The position numbers and the translations under genes are program-made. Source: Pseudo-nitzschia pungens (taxonomy: Eukaryota; Bacillariophyta; Bacillariophyceae; Bacillariales; Bacillariaceae). Taken from it: a DNA stretch of 64,000 bases. The DNA lies in NCBI GenBank assembly GCA_037355855.1, contig CM074763.1:5456001-5520000 (forward strand). Reading direction: 5' to 3'. Below are positions 20,061 to 31,900 of this stretch, piece after piece (within the stretch, counting starts at the first letter, position 1; the number at the start of each line of letters is the position of its first letter). The notes under the pieces were generated by a model. The model was not told where the DNA came from and did no database searches. It saw only the letters and a list, made by a program, of their open reading frames with translations.

Positions 20061-21602
20061 ATGTCAACATCCATAGTGTATATCGCCACAAATGCAAACC
20101 GGTTGAAGGCAATCGAGACGGACAAGAATACGGGGGAATGGATGCGCACCATCCAAGACATCGATCCGATCGTCCAGCCACGGACCGCCCTTGCATCCTC
20201 TGCAGATAACAGCGACATAGAAAACGACACGGACAAAACCGAACCCCTTTCTGAGATCGAAGGCGATGACAAAAACGCAAATCAGCGATCGTGGTCGAAC
20301 TGGGGCTGTTTGAATCCGCACCGGAGCGCGCCAAAAGCAAACACCGAATGGATCGAGCGGCATCCAACCTTTTCGTTGTTGTACGTCTTTACTTCCTTCG
20401 GAAACACGCACTCGGCAGTAGTGACCACCTATCGCATTCTCGGGGTCGAAAATCGCGGAAACGATGGTGACGCGGAGCGGGGCCGACTGCAAAAGCTCGG
20501 GAGTGTTGCCACCGGGGGATTCCAAGTATCGCACGTGACATTTTCGCCGGATTCACGCCGGGCTGCCGGGCGCTCCAAACCCCCGTCAACGCTTTGCGTC
20601 GGACACTACCTGGACGGAAATTTGTCCTTTTTTGATTGCAGCAGGGACGCGGCCCTCGACGAAGCGCGGCGGATCGTGGCCCTTCCGGAGGTCGTTCCCG
20701 GAACGCGATCGACGCGGTTTCCGAATCCGCTTCCTTCGGTACACCACGTGGCCTACAATCCCCGTCTCGTGCTCGAGACGGATTCGACTGGCAGCGACAA
20801 GGGCATCGATCAGGATACCGACAAGACCACCGACAAGGGGGGGGACGCATGTCGGTACCTCTTGGTCTCCGACACTTCCCACCAAGGGCGAGTTTGGACC
20901 TTTGCGGTCGATTCCATCGGAATGCCGCTTTCGAGCCAACCGGTATCCTTTCACAAGGTAACCCACGCCAGACCGCCACCGGGTTGGCTCACGAGACTCC
21001 TGATCGGGATGGTAGGCCTAGCGGACTACCGAATACGGCGGTGCGTGGTCCATCCCAACGGACGATACGCCTACCTGTTGCTCGAATTCAACGCCGTGAT
21101 CCAGGTGTACGAGATCGAGCCGGTTACGGGACGGATTTGCGGGGACTGCCTGCAAGAAATCCCTGCCATCGATCCGGAATACTTTGCGGGCAGGGCCACG
21201 GGCGCTGCCATCCACGCGTCGGCGGAGCTCTTTGCCACGGAAAACGAGCTCTGGGTGTCGAACCGCGGCATCCCCCTGGTGTCCGGGGCCGGCTGGGCTT
21301 CCTCGGACGTGCGGATCTTTTCCATCGAGCGCGGCGGTGCCGGGCTGGCGCCGAAGCAAACCCTGGAGTGCCGCGGTCCGGTGCGGCACTTTGTGGGAGC
21401 GCCTTCGGGCGGGGACGAATCGGGCGCGCCCGGGAGGCTGTTCGCGGGATCCGACCGGGGCTCGAACGACGGCCGGAGCCGCACCGCGTCGGTCGAAACC
21501 TTCGTCCGGAGCGATCCCGAAGCGCCGGGCGGGACCTTCCAACGGTTGGGGAGCGCAACCGTCGGGATGGATTCCATCACCTGCATCGCTGTGCTTCCGT
21601 GA
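20061..21602 (+). CDS. Lactonase-family seven-bladed beta-propeller (6-phosphogluconolactonase-like)
   Basis: Intact 513-codon frame from an ATG in a good context. The start STSIVYIATNANRLKAIETDKNTGEW and the recurring blade signatures (FQVSHVTFSPDSRR, LCVGHYLDGNLSFFDCS, VHHVAYNPR, YLLVSDTSHQGRVWTFAVD, RRCVVHPNGRYAYLLLEFNAVIQVYEIE, ELWVSNRG) follow the lactonase_7-bladed / carboxy-cis,cis-muconate cyclase-like pattern. Members hydrolyse sugar lactones such as 6-phosphogluconolactone in the oxidative pentose phosphate pathway, although many eukaryotic members are uncharacterised. Acidic, Asp/Glu/Lys-rich insertions (ADNSDIENDTDKTE, DKGIDQDTDKTTDKGGD) interrupt the propeller loops. No targeting signal is obvious, so it is probably cytosolic. 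It converges with the leucyl-tRNA synthetase gene. Confidence 0.75.
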   Translation: MSTSIVYIATNANRLKAIETDKNTGEWMRTIQDIDPIVQPRTALASSADNSDIENDTDKTEPLSEIEGDDKNANQRSWSNWGCLNPHRSAPKANTEWIERHPTFSLLYVFTSFGNTHSAVVTTYRILGVENRGNDGDAERGRLQKLGSVATGGFQVSHVTFSPDSRRAAGRSKPPSTLCVGHYLDGNLSFFDCSRDAALDEARRIVALPEVVPGTRSTRFPNPLPSVHHVAYNPRLVLETDSTGSDKGIDQDTDKTTDKGGDACRYLLVSDTSHQGRVWTFAVDSIGMPLSSQPVSFHKVTHARPPPGWLTRLLIGMVGLADYRIRRCVVHPNGRYAYLLLEFNAVIQVYEIEPVTGRICGDCLQEIPAIDPEYFAGRATGAAIHASAELFATENELWVSNRGIPLVSGAGWASSDVRIFSIERGGAGLAPKQTLECRGPVRHFVGAPSGGDESGAPGRLFAGSDRGSNDGRSRTASVETFVRSDPEAPGGTFQRLGSATVGMDSITCIAVLP

Positions 21603-21996
21603 TCCGGGACGAGCGACTCGAGCGGTTGGGGTGTCCGGACCATCGCAGCCGAACCCCGTGGCTCTGGATGCGTTGGCAACTAATGATGCAAGCCAAGATC
21701 CCGGTTTGTGATGGTCCCGAATACGAATGGAATGGTTTCGCCGCACGGGTAGAAATGAACAATAGCACTTCCTTTGAGTTTTGTTTCGAGCGTCAAAACC
21801 CTACATTGATGCAGATAGATTGTCGTATTTTAAGAGATCGAACTTGTAATGGAATTGGAATTCATGGTAACCGATCGTTCTAGACATACATACAGTAAAC
21901 GTAAATCAATGTTCTCACTTTTTCCTGTTAATTTGATTCGAACGTGGTACGAATTCTAAGCGATTAATCAGTACCCAGGGAACGGTTTCCTGTATC
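21603..21996. other. Short intergenic region between convergent genes
   Basis: About 390 bases holding both 3' ends; nothing else recognised. Confidence 0.4.
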
Positions 21997-24900
21997 TCAT
22001 CGGAGCCACAAGTGGGGTCTTCCGGGGGACACCATTCCGGCGATTCTATCCGGAATGCCCTCCGCCGTATTCAGATCGAGGATGTCCAGCTCAGAAAGGG
22101 TCAGCTGCGACTTGAGATAGGTCAGGCTGATCTCCAAGATGGCGAACTGATCAAAGGGAAGTTCCAAATCCATGGCGACCCGTCCGACTTCTCTGGATTC
22201 ACCCGCGACGAACGACCCAAACTGCATAACGTCCTTGATCATCTTCTTGTCGGAGATATTCTTGCCGGACCATTGCTTCATTTCCTTCATCAGAGTCTTG
22301 GTGTTGAATCCGGTCTCGTCCGAATATTGCTCCTGCATGAATTTGAGGACGTTCTCCTTCCATTCCGGATAGGAATTGGTGACCACGATCGAGGCCGTGG
22401 ACCATCCCTTCTTGGCCTTTCCGACATTGCCCCGGAACTTTTTGAGGCTGTCTTGGAGGAACTTGGCCTGGCGGGTCAAGAGCTTGTCTTCCTCGTCGGC
22501 GACGGGCCAGGGGGCCTTCACGGCAAGGCCCTCCTTTCCGATCTTTGTCCACAGGCTTTCGGCCCAGTGCGGGCAGACGGGACAGATCAAGACGATGAGC
22601 GCCTCGATCCACTTGGTGATGACCGCCTTGTGCATGGGCACCGAGCTGTCGCTGCACCAGCTGCGGTAATCGTTGCGGGCAAGGAGCATCTCGAACCATC
22701 CCTTTTGCAATCCCTCGCGGAATTGCATGGCCGCAAAGGCGTCCCCGCAGGCCGCGATGAGACGGTTGGTGTCGTTGATCAAGATCTGGTCCATGAGATT
22801 GAGATCGTCGCCGGTGCGAAGGTCCCCGGACGCCAGGGTCTCCTCGATCCAGGCTTCCTCGTTGGAGAGGGAGACGATGGCCGAGTCAGCGGTTTCCCGG
22901 CTAAAGTTGGCGTCGTCGAGGGAGTCTCCGGCATCGGCGCAGGCAAATCGGGTAGCATCGGCGCTGTACTTCTCGAGGGTTTCGTTCATCATCAAAAAGT
23001 TGCCCTTGGACTTTGACATTTTCTCGGCATCGACCAGGACGTGTCCGTTGCAATAGTATCCCTTGGGCCAGATCTCCGGTTCGTCTTCCCAGATGGCGGC
23101 GTGGTTGAAGAGTGCCATGGTCAAGTGGTTTGGGATCAGATCCTTGGCACTAACGCGAAGGGTCATGGGATACCAGTATCGGAATTCGTCGCGCATCGAT
23201 CGGAGCTTGTCTTCGGGGATGTTGCATCCGTCTGGGTAGGCTTTGTTGAGGTAGATGTAGTCAAAGACCTCGGTGGACAAGTCCTTGGGGTCGATTTGGC
23301 CCGGAGATTTGCTAGGGTCTCCATTGAGGTTGCCGAGTCCCTGAAGGTGGTTGGCGATGGTGTAGTAGGCCATGTAGATGGTACTGTCCGAAAGGGATTC
23401 GATCACCCAGGCCGGATCCCAGGGCAGGTAGGTTCCGAGACCGAACTGTCGGGTGCAGGCCCATTCCTTGAGCCATCCGATCGTGTACTCGTACCGTCCC
23501 AGAGCGTTCGGGTCGTAGGCGTTGAAGTTTTCTCCCAGGACGTGTTCCTTGACGGCCGCCGACCATGATTCCTCTCCGTAAGCCAGGTACCACTGATCGG
23601 TGGCGGCCACGACGCACTCGTCGTTGGTTCGGCTGACGACCCGGGATTCGGGTTCGAAGTAGAGGCAGGCTTGTCCGGCGTCGATCATTTCCTGCTTGAT
23701 GATCGGCTTGGCATCGCTGACCTTCTTGCCGGCGTGCGGGCCGACCGTCATGACTCCGATGGTGAATCCCTTGAGGTAGGTCTCGTCCTTGGCCTGCGCT
23801 AGTTTGTTCTTGTCGTTGGGCGACTTGATCTTGAGTTTCTTGCACATGAACTCGGCCGAGGCGTCGCCGTATCCCTCGATGGAAATGATGGGCACGATCT
23901 CGTAGGGCAGCACCATTTCGTCGGTGATTCCGTACTTGGCGCGGAAGTCTGGCTTGTCCTGGAGTGCCTTGAGCGAGACGTAATCGTCGGGGGCGTCACT
24001 GGGCACGGACGTAACAACACCGGTTCCCTTGAACATGCTAATGGTCAAGAGGGGAAGGGTGTATACTTTTTCGTACTTGGCGAGGGGAGCCTTGACCGGA
24101 AGTCCCAGCAGTTCTTCTCCCTTGAAGGTTTCGAGGCACTCGATCTTTCCGAATTCCTTCGTGTAGCCCTCGTTGTCCTTGTAGACCTGGCAGGACAATC
24201 CGCGTGCCGATCGGGGGCTCATGATGAAGATTTCTCCCGTCGCGTCAATGGTGTAGGCTCCGTACTCTCCCTCCGGCAGAACGAAGCAGTTGGTCTGTCC
24301 GTACATGGTTTCGGGACGGAGGGTGGCCGGGACCATGTAGACCTTGGTATCTCCGACTCGCTCGAGGAGCTTTGCCATTTTTTCGTGGCGGGGGCCCTCT
24401 TCTTCGACCGGAAGGACCTGGAGCTTGATCAGGACGTACTCCTGGGGTCCGACTCCTTCTCCCTCCGAACGATCGTGATCCGCACAGACCTGTCCATCGA
24501 CCAGGGAATAGACGTTGTTGCGTTTTCCAAAGAGAATCTTGTTCTTTTTGCGAAGGGTCTCGAACTGCCATCGGATAAAGGCGTCGTAGTAGGGATTGAC
24601 GGCGGTGGTGATAAAGGCTCTCCTCCAATCGACACCGGCTCCAAAGTTGCGCAAATGCTCGACACCAATGGGGGGGAAGTACTTGAGCCAGTGGTAGGGA
24701 TCGACAAACTGGGGAATTTCCTCGGGAGGCACCATCTTGGCCAAAATGTTCCACTGGCGGACGATGCCCTTGCCCGTCTTTTGGACCAGTTTGGTCTTTC
24801 CTCCCTTGGCCTTGGCGTCGGGGGCAGCTGCCGCCGCCTTGGCGGCTGCCGCTGCGGCCATTTCGGCTTCCATCTTGGCGCGGACTTCCGGATCGTCCTC

Positions 24901-25799
24901 GGGGAATTGGGGCGGGGCACCGAAGGATTCGATTTCCGCCTTGAGTTTGTTAGCGGCCTGTTGTTGTCATTGTTGTTGTTATTGTTATTGTTGTTGTTGT
25001 TGTTGTCATTGTTATTGTTGTTGTTGTTTGAGCGAGCAATGTGTGTGATTGTTTGAGTTAATGGTAATGAAATCGTTCACGAATTCGTCGTTTGGAATTT
25101 GGATTTGATTTCATTTTGAGTCATCACGTTGCATTGCATTGCATTGCATTGCATTTCGTCCGTAACAACCCATCGGTTTCCCGGTTCCGCATGGAATTTG
25201 GAATTTGGTTCGTTCGCAATTGAGCAATGAGCAGAGCAAGAGAAGTGTTGAGTCGCGGAATTGCGAACGACAATAGAACAATGATCAATCCAAGAGGATG
25301 GGACAAGAACGACCAGATAGTCGACCAGATAGTCGACCAGATAGTCTGTGAACTCCGTTGTGCTCCATCGCCGAGAACTGCGATGAGCCCGCTTCTGAAC
25401 TGAACTGAACTGAACTGAACTGAACTGAACTGAACGCAACGCACGTACCGCTTGGATGGGCATTCCCGTACAGTGAAAGGCAAAGGGGAACAAGACGTTC
25501 TTTCCCTGGTGACGCTCGTATTGAGCCCGGAAGATCGCCTTGGTCAGCGAAAAGGCGTGGCCAATGTGCAGGTGACCGTTGCTGTACGGGTAGGGAAAGG
25601 TCACCAGGAAGGACTCCTTCTCCGAGCCGTCCTCGTTGTATTCGGGATTTCCCTCAAAGGCCTTGGCTTCCTCCCATTTTTGCTGGACGGCGATTTCGTT
25701 CGCCCGGAGGGCATCGCGCTTGGCGGTTCCCTTGGGGGCGCTCGGTCCCACGGTCAGATTCTCCATTGCCTTGGTGGCAGCCTCGGTCGTATCGGTCAT
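21997..25799 (-). CDS. LARS: Leucyl-tRNA synthetase, cytosolic type, two exons
   Basis: Exon 1 (25449-25799) starts at [15 protein letters not shown]. It carries the class I motif in [19 protein letters not shown], followed by [27 protein letters not shown] 491-base GT-AG intron (24958-25448) joins in frame to exon 2 (21997-24957), which begins [13 protein letters not shown]. Exon 2 holds the editing (CP1) region with [13 protein letters not shown] and the KMSKS loop in [15 protein letters not shown], then the anticodon-binding domain. The total of about 1103 residues fits eukaryotic/archaeal cytosolic LeuRS. The enzyme attaches leucine to tRNA-Leu for cytosolic translation. An Ala/Lys-rich insert follows the intron ([21 protein letters not shown]). 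An upstream extension of the exon 1 frame exists but looks like leader sequence, so the start at 25799 is preferred. Confidence 0.93.
24958..25448 (-). other. LeuRS intron packed with short tandem repeats
   Basis: On the plus strand the intron contains a (TTG/TTA)n tract at 24961-25030, five ATTGC units at about 25129-25155, three units of GACCAGATAGTC at about 25311-25346, and eight TGAAC units at about 25396-25435. Donor GTACGT and acceptor ACAACAG are on the minus strand. Confidence 0.8.
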
Positions 25800-27442
25800 G
25801 GCACTGTGGGATCTCTTGAGGGAGGGAACGGGTGCTGCTGCAGCTGTTGTTTTTGTTGGTCCTGGTAAGGTTATTGTGTACCGGTACAGAACGGTGGTGC
25901 GAGTAAGGTTTAGTGTCGTGTGATGCTCTGCGAAGAGATCGGTGGAACGAGTAACTATCGTATTAAAAGCTGCGTTACTCGTACTTGTTCCGGTACGGTA
26001 GCGGTCGGATGATGTTGGAATTCCTTGGTAGAAGGTGGAGTGCAATACGAAACCCTGTCGTGTCGTGTCGTATTGTATCGTATCGTATCGAATCATCAAT
26101 CGTACTCGTACTGGTACGGCGATACAGTACGGACCCTAGACGAACAACTGCAAGATCCTCGTCGCAATCTTTCCATTGCCGGTAAGTAATTAATCTTAAT
26201 TACCGCATACAGTGCGAGGTTCGACACACACCACACTTCCAAATTTGCACATCGGACGGTAACGACACGTTTGGAATGCGAAAGCTCATAACCTGATAGG
26301 AGCGGGAATTTCAAAACTTGACTTGTTTTGAAGCTGAAGAGACTTCTTGTACGAGTAAGGTTAACCTTACCTCACGAGTAGTATTACGAGTAAGTTCAGC
26401 CTTACTACCATCATACTACTACTAGTAGTACTACTACCGGTACTACGACCACTATCTATCGTCAGGGTTTGGACCGGCCACTGTTTTCATGGACCCTCCT
26501 ATTACTAGTAGGGTTTGCAAACACGAACAAGTAACATCTTGTGAGCAATCTTGCTAGAACCAATCTATCAATTGTCAATTGTGGTGATTCTTCTTGGTGT
26601 CAGGTGAGTGAGTGAGTGAGTGAGTGAGTGATGTCACACTTCTGCTGTATGTCGTGTTTCAGTGAATATTTTCTGATGCTGGTGGTGGTGGTGCTGGTGC
26701 TAGTAGTAGTACTAGACTCCTCCTCCTGCTGTGATAGTACCACTACTAGTAGTAGGATGAGTTTGTTCCCCTTTACCATAGTACTACAAGTAACCTTGCT
26801 ACTAGTAGTACAAGTACTAGTCCTGCACAGTGCAATGCATGATGCATGGCAATATGGATGTGATTCAACTTTGCAAAAGAACCAACCAAGAGGAGAACAA
26901 AAGACATCAAAATTGCTTAGACACTACCAATCTTGTGGTTCATTATTCCCAGTATCATACTAGTACTGTGTTTTGCTTCAACTGCTAACACAAATAGTAG
27001 TCCTCACTCGTACTACTAGTAGCAGTATTCTTATTATTTGCAAATTGTTGGGTGGGAAACAAATAGTAGTGTACTACTAGAGAAAGGAGACGGAAAACAC
27101 CTCCGAAAATACTACTGCTGCTAGGAGTTGAGAGAAACTAGAACCCCACCATATAGGAGTAAAGCATTATTCAAACCATCAGTTACAGAACAAAAGCAGG
27201 TTTCTTCACCAAAGAAACTTGTTCAAACTTGAGATCAAAATGTATTTATGTAATGATATTACTTCGTATTTGTGTATCGGCAATAGAGCTAGTACTACTA
27301 CCTCTCTCCTTCCGGTGTAGTGTTTCATGGTTCTATTATGGGTTATTGCAGGACTGTTCTCCTGTGCCTACTACTCTAGTAGCACTACGGTACTAGCTAG
27401 TAGTAGAGCGGGTGTCGGTTCGGATTGTGGGTTGGTCTTGCG
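25800..27442. other. Intergenic region upstream of LeuRS with two motif classes
   Basis: The LeuRS-proximal half (25860-26420) is dense in TACCGGTAC, TCGTACTCGTACTGGTACGG and ACGAGTAAGGTTAACCTTAC words. The distal half (26400-27400) switches to CTAGTAGT/ACTACTAGTAGT words, with a (GAGT)n run at 26606-26630. No convincing gene; the ORFs here are low-complexity. Confidence 0.6.
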
Positions 27443-28356
27443 TGTGTTGATATCCGCTCGTCAGCGGTCTTCGGGGAACTTAATCGTAGATAAACGTCTT
27501 GTACTGTGTACTAAAATAGGGCAAAAGCCTTAACAACGATAATACATAAAGTTCTGGCAAATCGTGAGTCTACAGTGGACCATTCAAGGTCTATTGCATC
27601 ATACACTTAGGCAATACAAGGCACTTCCCTAGAGGTACATCGGAATCGATCGTAAGGGGAGGGCATGATAGGTGTGTTTATTTTAGAGCATAAAAGAAAG
27701 AGTGAATAAAAGGGAGCTGAGCCAAAGCGCTCAGCTCTGTATCGTGTATCGTGACATCGATTCGCTAACTCGTATAATAACAGAACTCCTGTAGCTATGG
27801 TACTGTATCCTACGAGTAGCGTACCGTATCGGAGTATCGTAGGTATCTCCGATTAATTAGACCGAATCGTGTGCTAGCGCGTTGGGTAACTGTTTGGGTC
27901 GGGTATGCAGTCATAGTACATATTGTACACCAATGACCCGACCCCGGCGGTAGCATCATATCTTAGCATTGGTATCATGGTAGGTTAGCATCTTCCAGTA
28001 TCTCGTAGCCTTAGCATCCCTAACCCTGTAGCATTTAGCTACACCATAAAGGTGCTTTACTCGGGGTACGTACGATTGGTACAAATCGTACGCGGCGACC
28101 CTAGTAAACTCTGCTAGCAATACTAGACAGGATAGGTCTGCTGCTAAGCCTGTTGCTAAGCCTGCTGCTAAGCCTGTTGCTAAGCCTGTTGCTAAGCCTG
28201 TTGCTGAGCCTATATGCTAGCAATTAGCACACAGCTCTAGCATTCAGCTCAGCACCTGTTAGTCAGTTACTGGAGGCTGCTGACTGTAGCCCCAGTACAT
28301 TCTCCTACACAGGAGCCTTGCTAGCACAGATCATAGCACCACCTCGAATATCTTCA
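27443..28356 (-). repeat. 3' LTR of the copia element
   Basis: Direct copy of 36442-37350. About 690 bases are identical but for one base. The roughly 220 bases at the outer (plus-strand left) end differ at about eight positions plus two small indels. It includes six tandem copies of a 12-mer (GCTAAGCCTGTT-like, about 28138-28212) and a nested inverted repeat at 27896-27944. Confidence 0.93.
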
Positions 28357-28979
28357 TAGTCCCCGTGATTCATGCTAGTATTCCTGTACTGAGCAAGCAA
28401 CTATACCAGTCCCCGGAAACAGATACTCCCAGGGGGACACCAATACTCTTGCTTGTTGTACCAGGACACTTGGATGGATCATAACAGAATTCGGGAATGC
28501 TTCCATGTAACTTGTCAGAGATCAAACTGCACCAAATATTGCAGTTCTTCTATCAGAGGCCCGGCTGATTCGTAGTTCAAAAAAAAGGGGGTCGGACCGG
28601 AGGACGTTTTGCCCTTGGTTCCACTCCTTGACACGAACAAGGAGATCAATCAGCCTATTGTCTTTCAAGTTTATAGTCCCCGGAACCGGTGTACCGGAGA
28701 CTCCCAATATAACATATAACATAGGATCAGGTCGGATCGAAATCTGCTGCAACCAAATAATCCATAATCCGTAATCGGAATCCGCTGCGTTCGATTGCTT
28801 CCGAAAATCGTAATCGATGGCTTCCGAAAAAAAAAACGAAATCGATTGCTTACGAAAATCGAAATCGATGGCTTCCGAAAAAACGAAATCGATTGCTTAC
28901 GAAAATCGAAATCGATATCTGCTGCGTCCGAGCTGCTTGTCAGGGGGTCGAAGTATCCCAAATAATGCAGCTAAGCGAT
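28357..28979 (-). other. Noncoding stretch between pol and 3' LTR with 46-50-base tandem repeats
   Basis: About 28792-28918 holds three consecutive units starting CGATTGCTT(C/A)CGAAAATCG. The purine-rich sequence next to the LTR on the minus strand (CACGGGGACTA) is a weak candidate polypurine tract. Confidence 0.6.
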
Positions 28980-31900
28980 TTACCACATGCATCGAGCGCA
29001 ATGGTCTTTCAAAGCCGGACCATTCAGCAACTTAGTGAATAAATCAGCAATGTTGGTCTCACCAGGCTCCTTTGCGATTCGGATTGTTCCAGCAGCAATA
29101 GACTCGCGCGCCTTGTGGTAGGCAACACTGTTGTGCTTCTTGTTGCATGGACTCTCCGGTCTGGTGGTATTTTTGACAACAGACTCATTGTCACAGTACA
29201 CATTCGTAGGACCTTCAATAGGAACGCCCATCATCCGGAGCTTGTATCTGAGCCCTTCAATCAGTTCAATGGCGATTCGGAGCGCGACGATTTCAGATCC
29301 AAAGGTTGAGGTCTCCACAGTAGTTTGCCTTTTGCTGAACCACAGGATAGGAGCTCTGTTTACAAAGATAATAATGCCGGTATGGGATCTTCTCGTGGCT
29401 TTGCATCCAGCATGATCGGCGTCAACAAAACAGCTCATAATAACTGCTTTCCCAAGGGGTTCAGGAGCATCCGGTGGCAATACCTCCTTGGCATCTGGAT
29501 AGAACTCACTCCAATCACAGTCGGGGAATCTGGTTTCATCCACTTCAGGACGCGTCTCGTCAAATACTAGCTTGGATCGAGCGTGCGCCTTGAGATAGGC
29601 AAACATGTGCAATACTTGGTTCAAATGCCCTGTTCTTGCTTGGGCTAGGTACCTGGACATGAGGGATACAGGCATGACCAAATCAAGCCTTCCAAGTTCA
29701 CACAACCATCTCAAGACGCCAATCAATCCTTGGTAGTAGTTCTGCTTGCTTGGATCCAGCTCGGCGGTTACATCCACTTCTGGACGATAATCGGATGTCA
29801 ACGGGGTAGACACCTTGTTCGGAAGGTACTTGTAACCATACTGCTCGGTGCCAAGCTCTTTCTCTACTGCGTCGATTGCTTTCTTAGCATATTTCTCGGA
29901 GGACATTGCCCACTTGGGAATTGGATCGTCTTCGACCACATGCGGATGGACATCAGCGCCCAGATACAAGGTTGGAACTTCTATAGTCCCGTCCTTCAGC
30001 GTGAAGCGTTGCTCGATACTTTCCAACTGCCGTCGGGGGTCCTCACTGCAACAGATGATATCGTCGACGTATGCAATCAGGTATGCCCAATACCTAGAAC
30101 CATCCTTTCGCGTCTCCACTCGCATATGAACATCAGGGTCAGCTTTACAAGGCTGATACCCTAGCGTTCGTAGGTGCTTGGTCAAATAGGATCGGAACGA
30201 CGCGCCTGCAACAGGAAGTCCATACAGTGCTCGGACGATCTTACATACCTGACCTACCAAATGCTGGGGGAAACCATCTTCAGCCCGTGCAACTAGATAA
30301 TACTTCTTCTTGATCGGCGCTGTAAGATATGCGTTCTGTATGTCCGCAGACAGCACATCCAAATTGTTCAGCGCTGCCAACAGGAAGAAGATACGGACTG
30401 AATCTCTGCTTGGAACACTGCTGAAGGTATGTTCCTTGGCTGTGGCTTGTACCTTGTGGCCGTCGGCGACAAGCCGTGCTTTCCGCGTCAGAGACCCCAA
30501 CTTCACGTCAAAGATCATGTGCGTCGTGATCTTGCTGAATCCTTCGGACTTCAGACCTTCGACGGTGTAGCTGGAGTCAAACTCGAACGCCATCTCGTTG
30601 TTCCTCATCTCCTTTGCAATCGCCTTCTCCCAATAGTCCGTTCCCGTCTTTCGGTCGATGGCAAGAGCTTCAGGGATAGAATGTGGTAACTCCACTCCGA
30701 ACTTGTGGGTCCGATCCCAGTACTTGTTTCGCTTGGTGGCCTTGAGGATTCGCTTCTTCCTTCGTAGTACATGGTGAATCCACCATCGGAATGCTGGCTG
30801 ATCCGAGATCTTGGCAGATATGGCATACTCTGCGGTCTGTACAGGAAAGGACTCTTTCAGATCGCTCAACTTACACCAGGATTCGGTTCCGTCTTTCCAA
30901 CTGACGAGCAATCGCCATCCCTTCGTTGTAGGCCTTGGGACTTTGCGACCATACTTGTTGGTGATCGTCGCATCTTGCTTCCTAACGGCAGATCCGTCCT
31001 TCTCGTGATCGATAATCTCGTCCAGTAGAGAGAACATTCGTCCGTCGTCATCGATCTCGCTGTACATGCTCTCAGCAACGATATTGGCGGTGTACTGCTC
31101 GATGGAACCATCTGGGAACTGCAGATCATACATTCTGGTATCAAGGATAGGGTTATCATTCCTCTTACCAATCGGATTGCCATTAAGATCAGCAGAACGA
31201 TTCTTCACGACACACCGTAGTCGTTCGTCGCCCCTCTGGATCATGACATTATTACCAATATACTCATCATAGTCATCCCCATCAGGTATGAGGTCGTCGA
31301 TGTCTGGGATGGAAGCTTCAGGCTCGGCGAGCTCCCATCGTTCTTGGTGTCCTTCAAATAACTCAGCAGGGGGATCAGGGTACGTAGCTTGGAACTTTGC
31401 GTCGTTATCCTCAACCTTGTCCCCGATCTTGGATTCCACTGCTTGGTCAAATGAGTCCATATAGCGCTTGACGTCATGGGAGCGCCATTCTTCTTCCGTA
31501 ACAGCACGGACTGTGTTAGTGCTTACCGGCATGGCCGCCTCGTTCAGGATCCAGTGGCAGTCTCCGCCTCCGAATCGATCACCGCACGGGCCAAGCCATC
31601 GTCCCAGCTTCTCGGTCCCATCAGAGAGATCAACCCAATAGACGAAATCATACCATTCATGGGCTTGGTACAGAGATATGTCAGGCATGTACCCATGTAC
31701 AATTTCGAACGGCGTTCGACCCATCATCGTAGGATCACTGGAAGCTGTGCGCTGTCGGATGGCAGCAACGAGCTCTCCGCAGAAAGCCCACAGGCGCTTG
31801 GGGGATCGCTTCCGGGCCGTCTTCTTACGTATACTTCTGCTGATATGGCCGATGCTGAGCTCCGCGCGATTCTGGAAGGGACATCTTGGCTGGATGAAAG

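Noticed and set aside
22012..23568. Plus-strand ORFs opposite LeuRS exon 2
   Set aside because: Shadows of a clear LeuRS coding frame.
26628..26963. 111-codon ORF with a poly-Val/Leu segment
   Set aside because: It lies in the CTAGTAGT island; the apparent hydrophobic helix comes from simple GTGGTG/CTAGTA repeats.
28138..28212. Possible CRISPR-like array (regular 12-base units)
   Set aside because: Units are contiguous without spacers, sit inside an LTR and are duplicated in the other LTR; the genome is eukaryotic.
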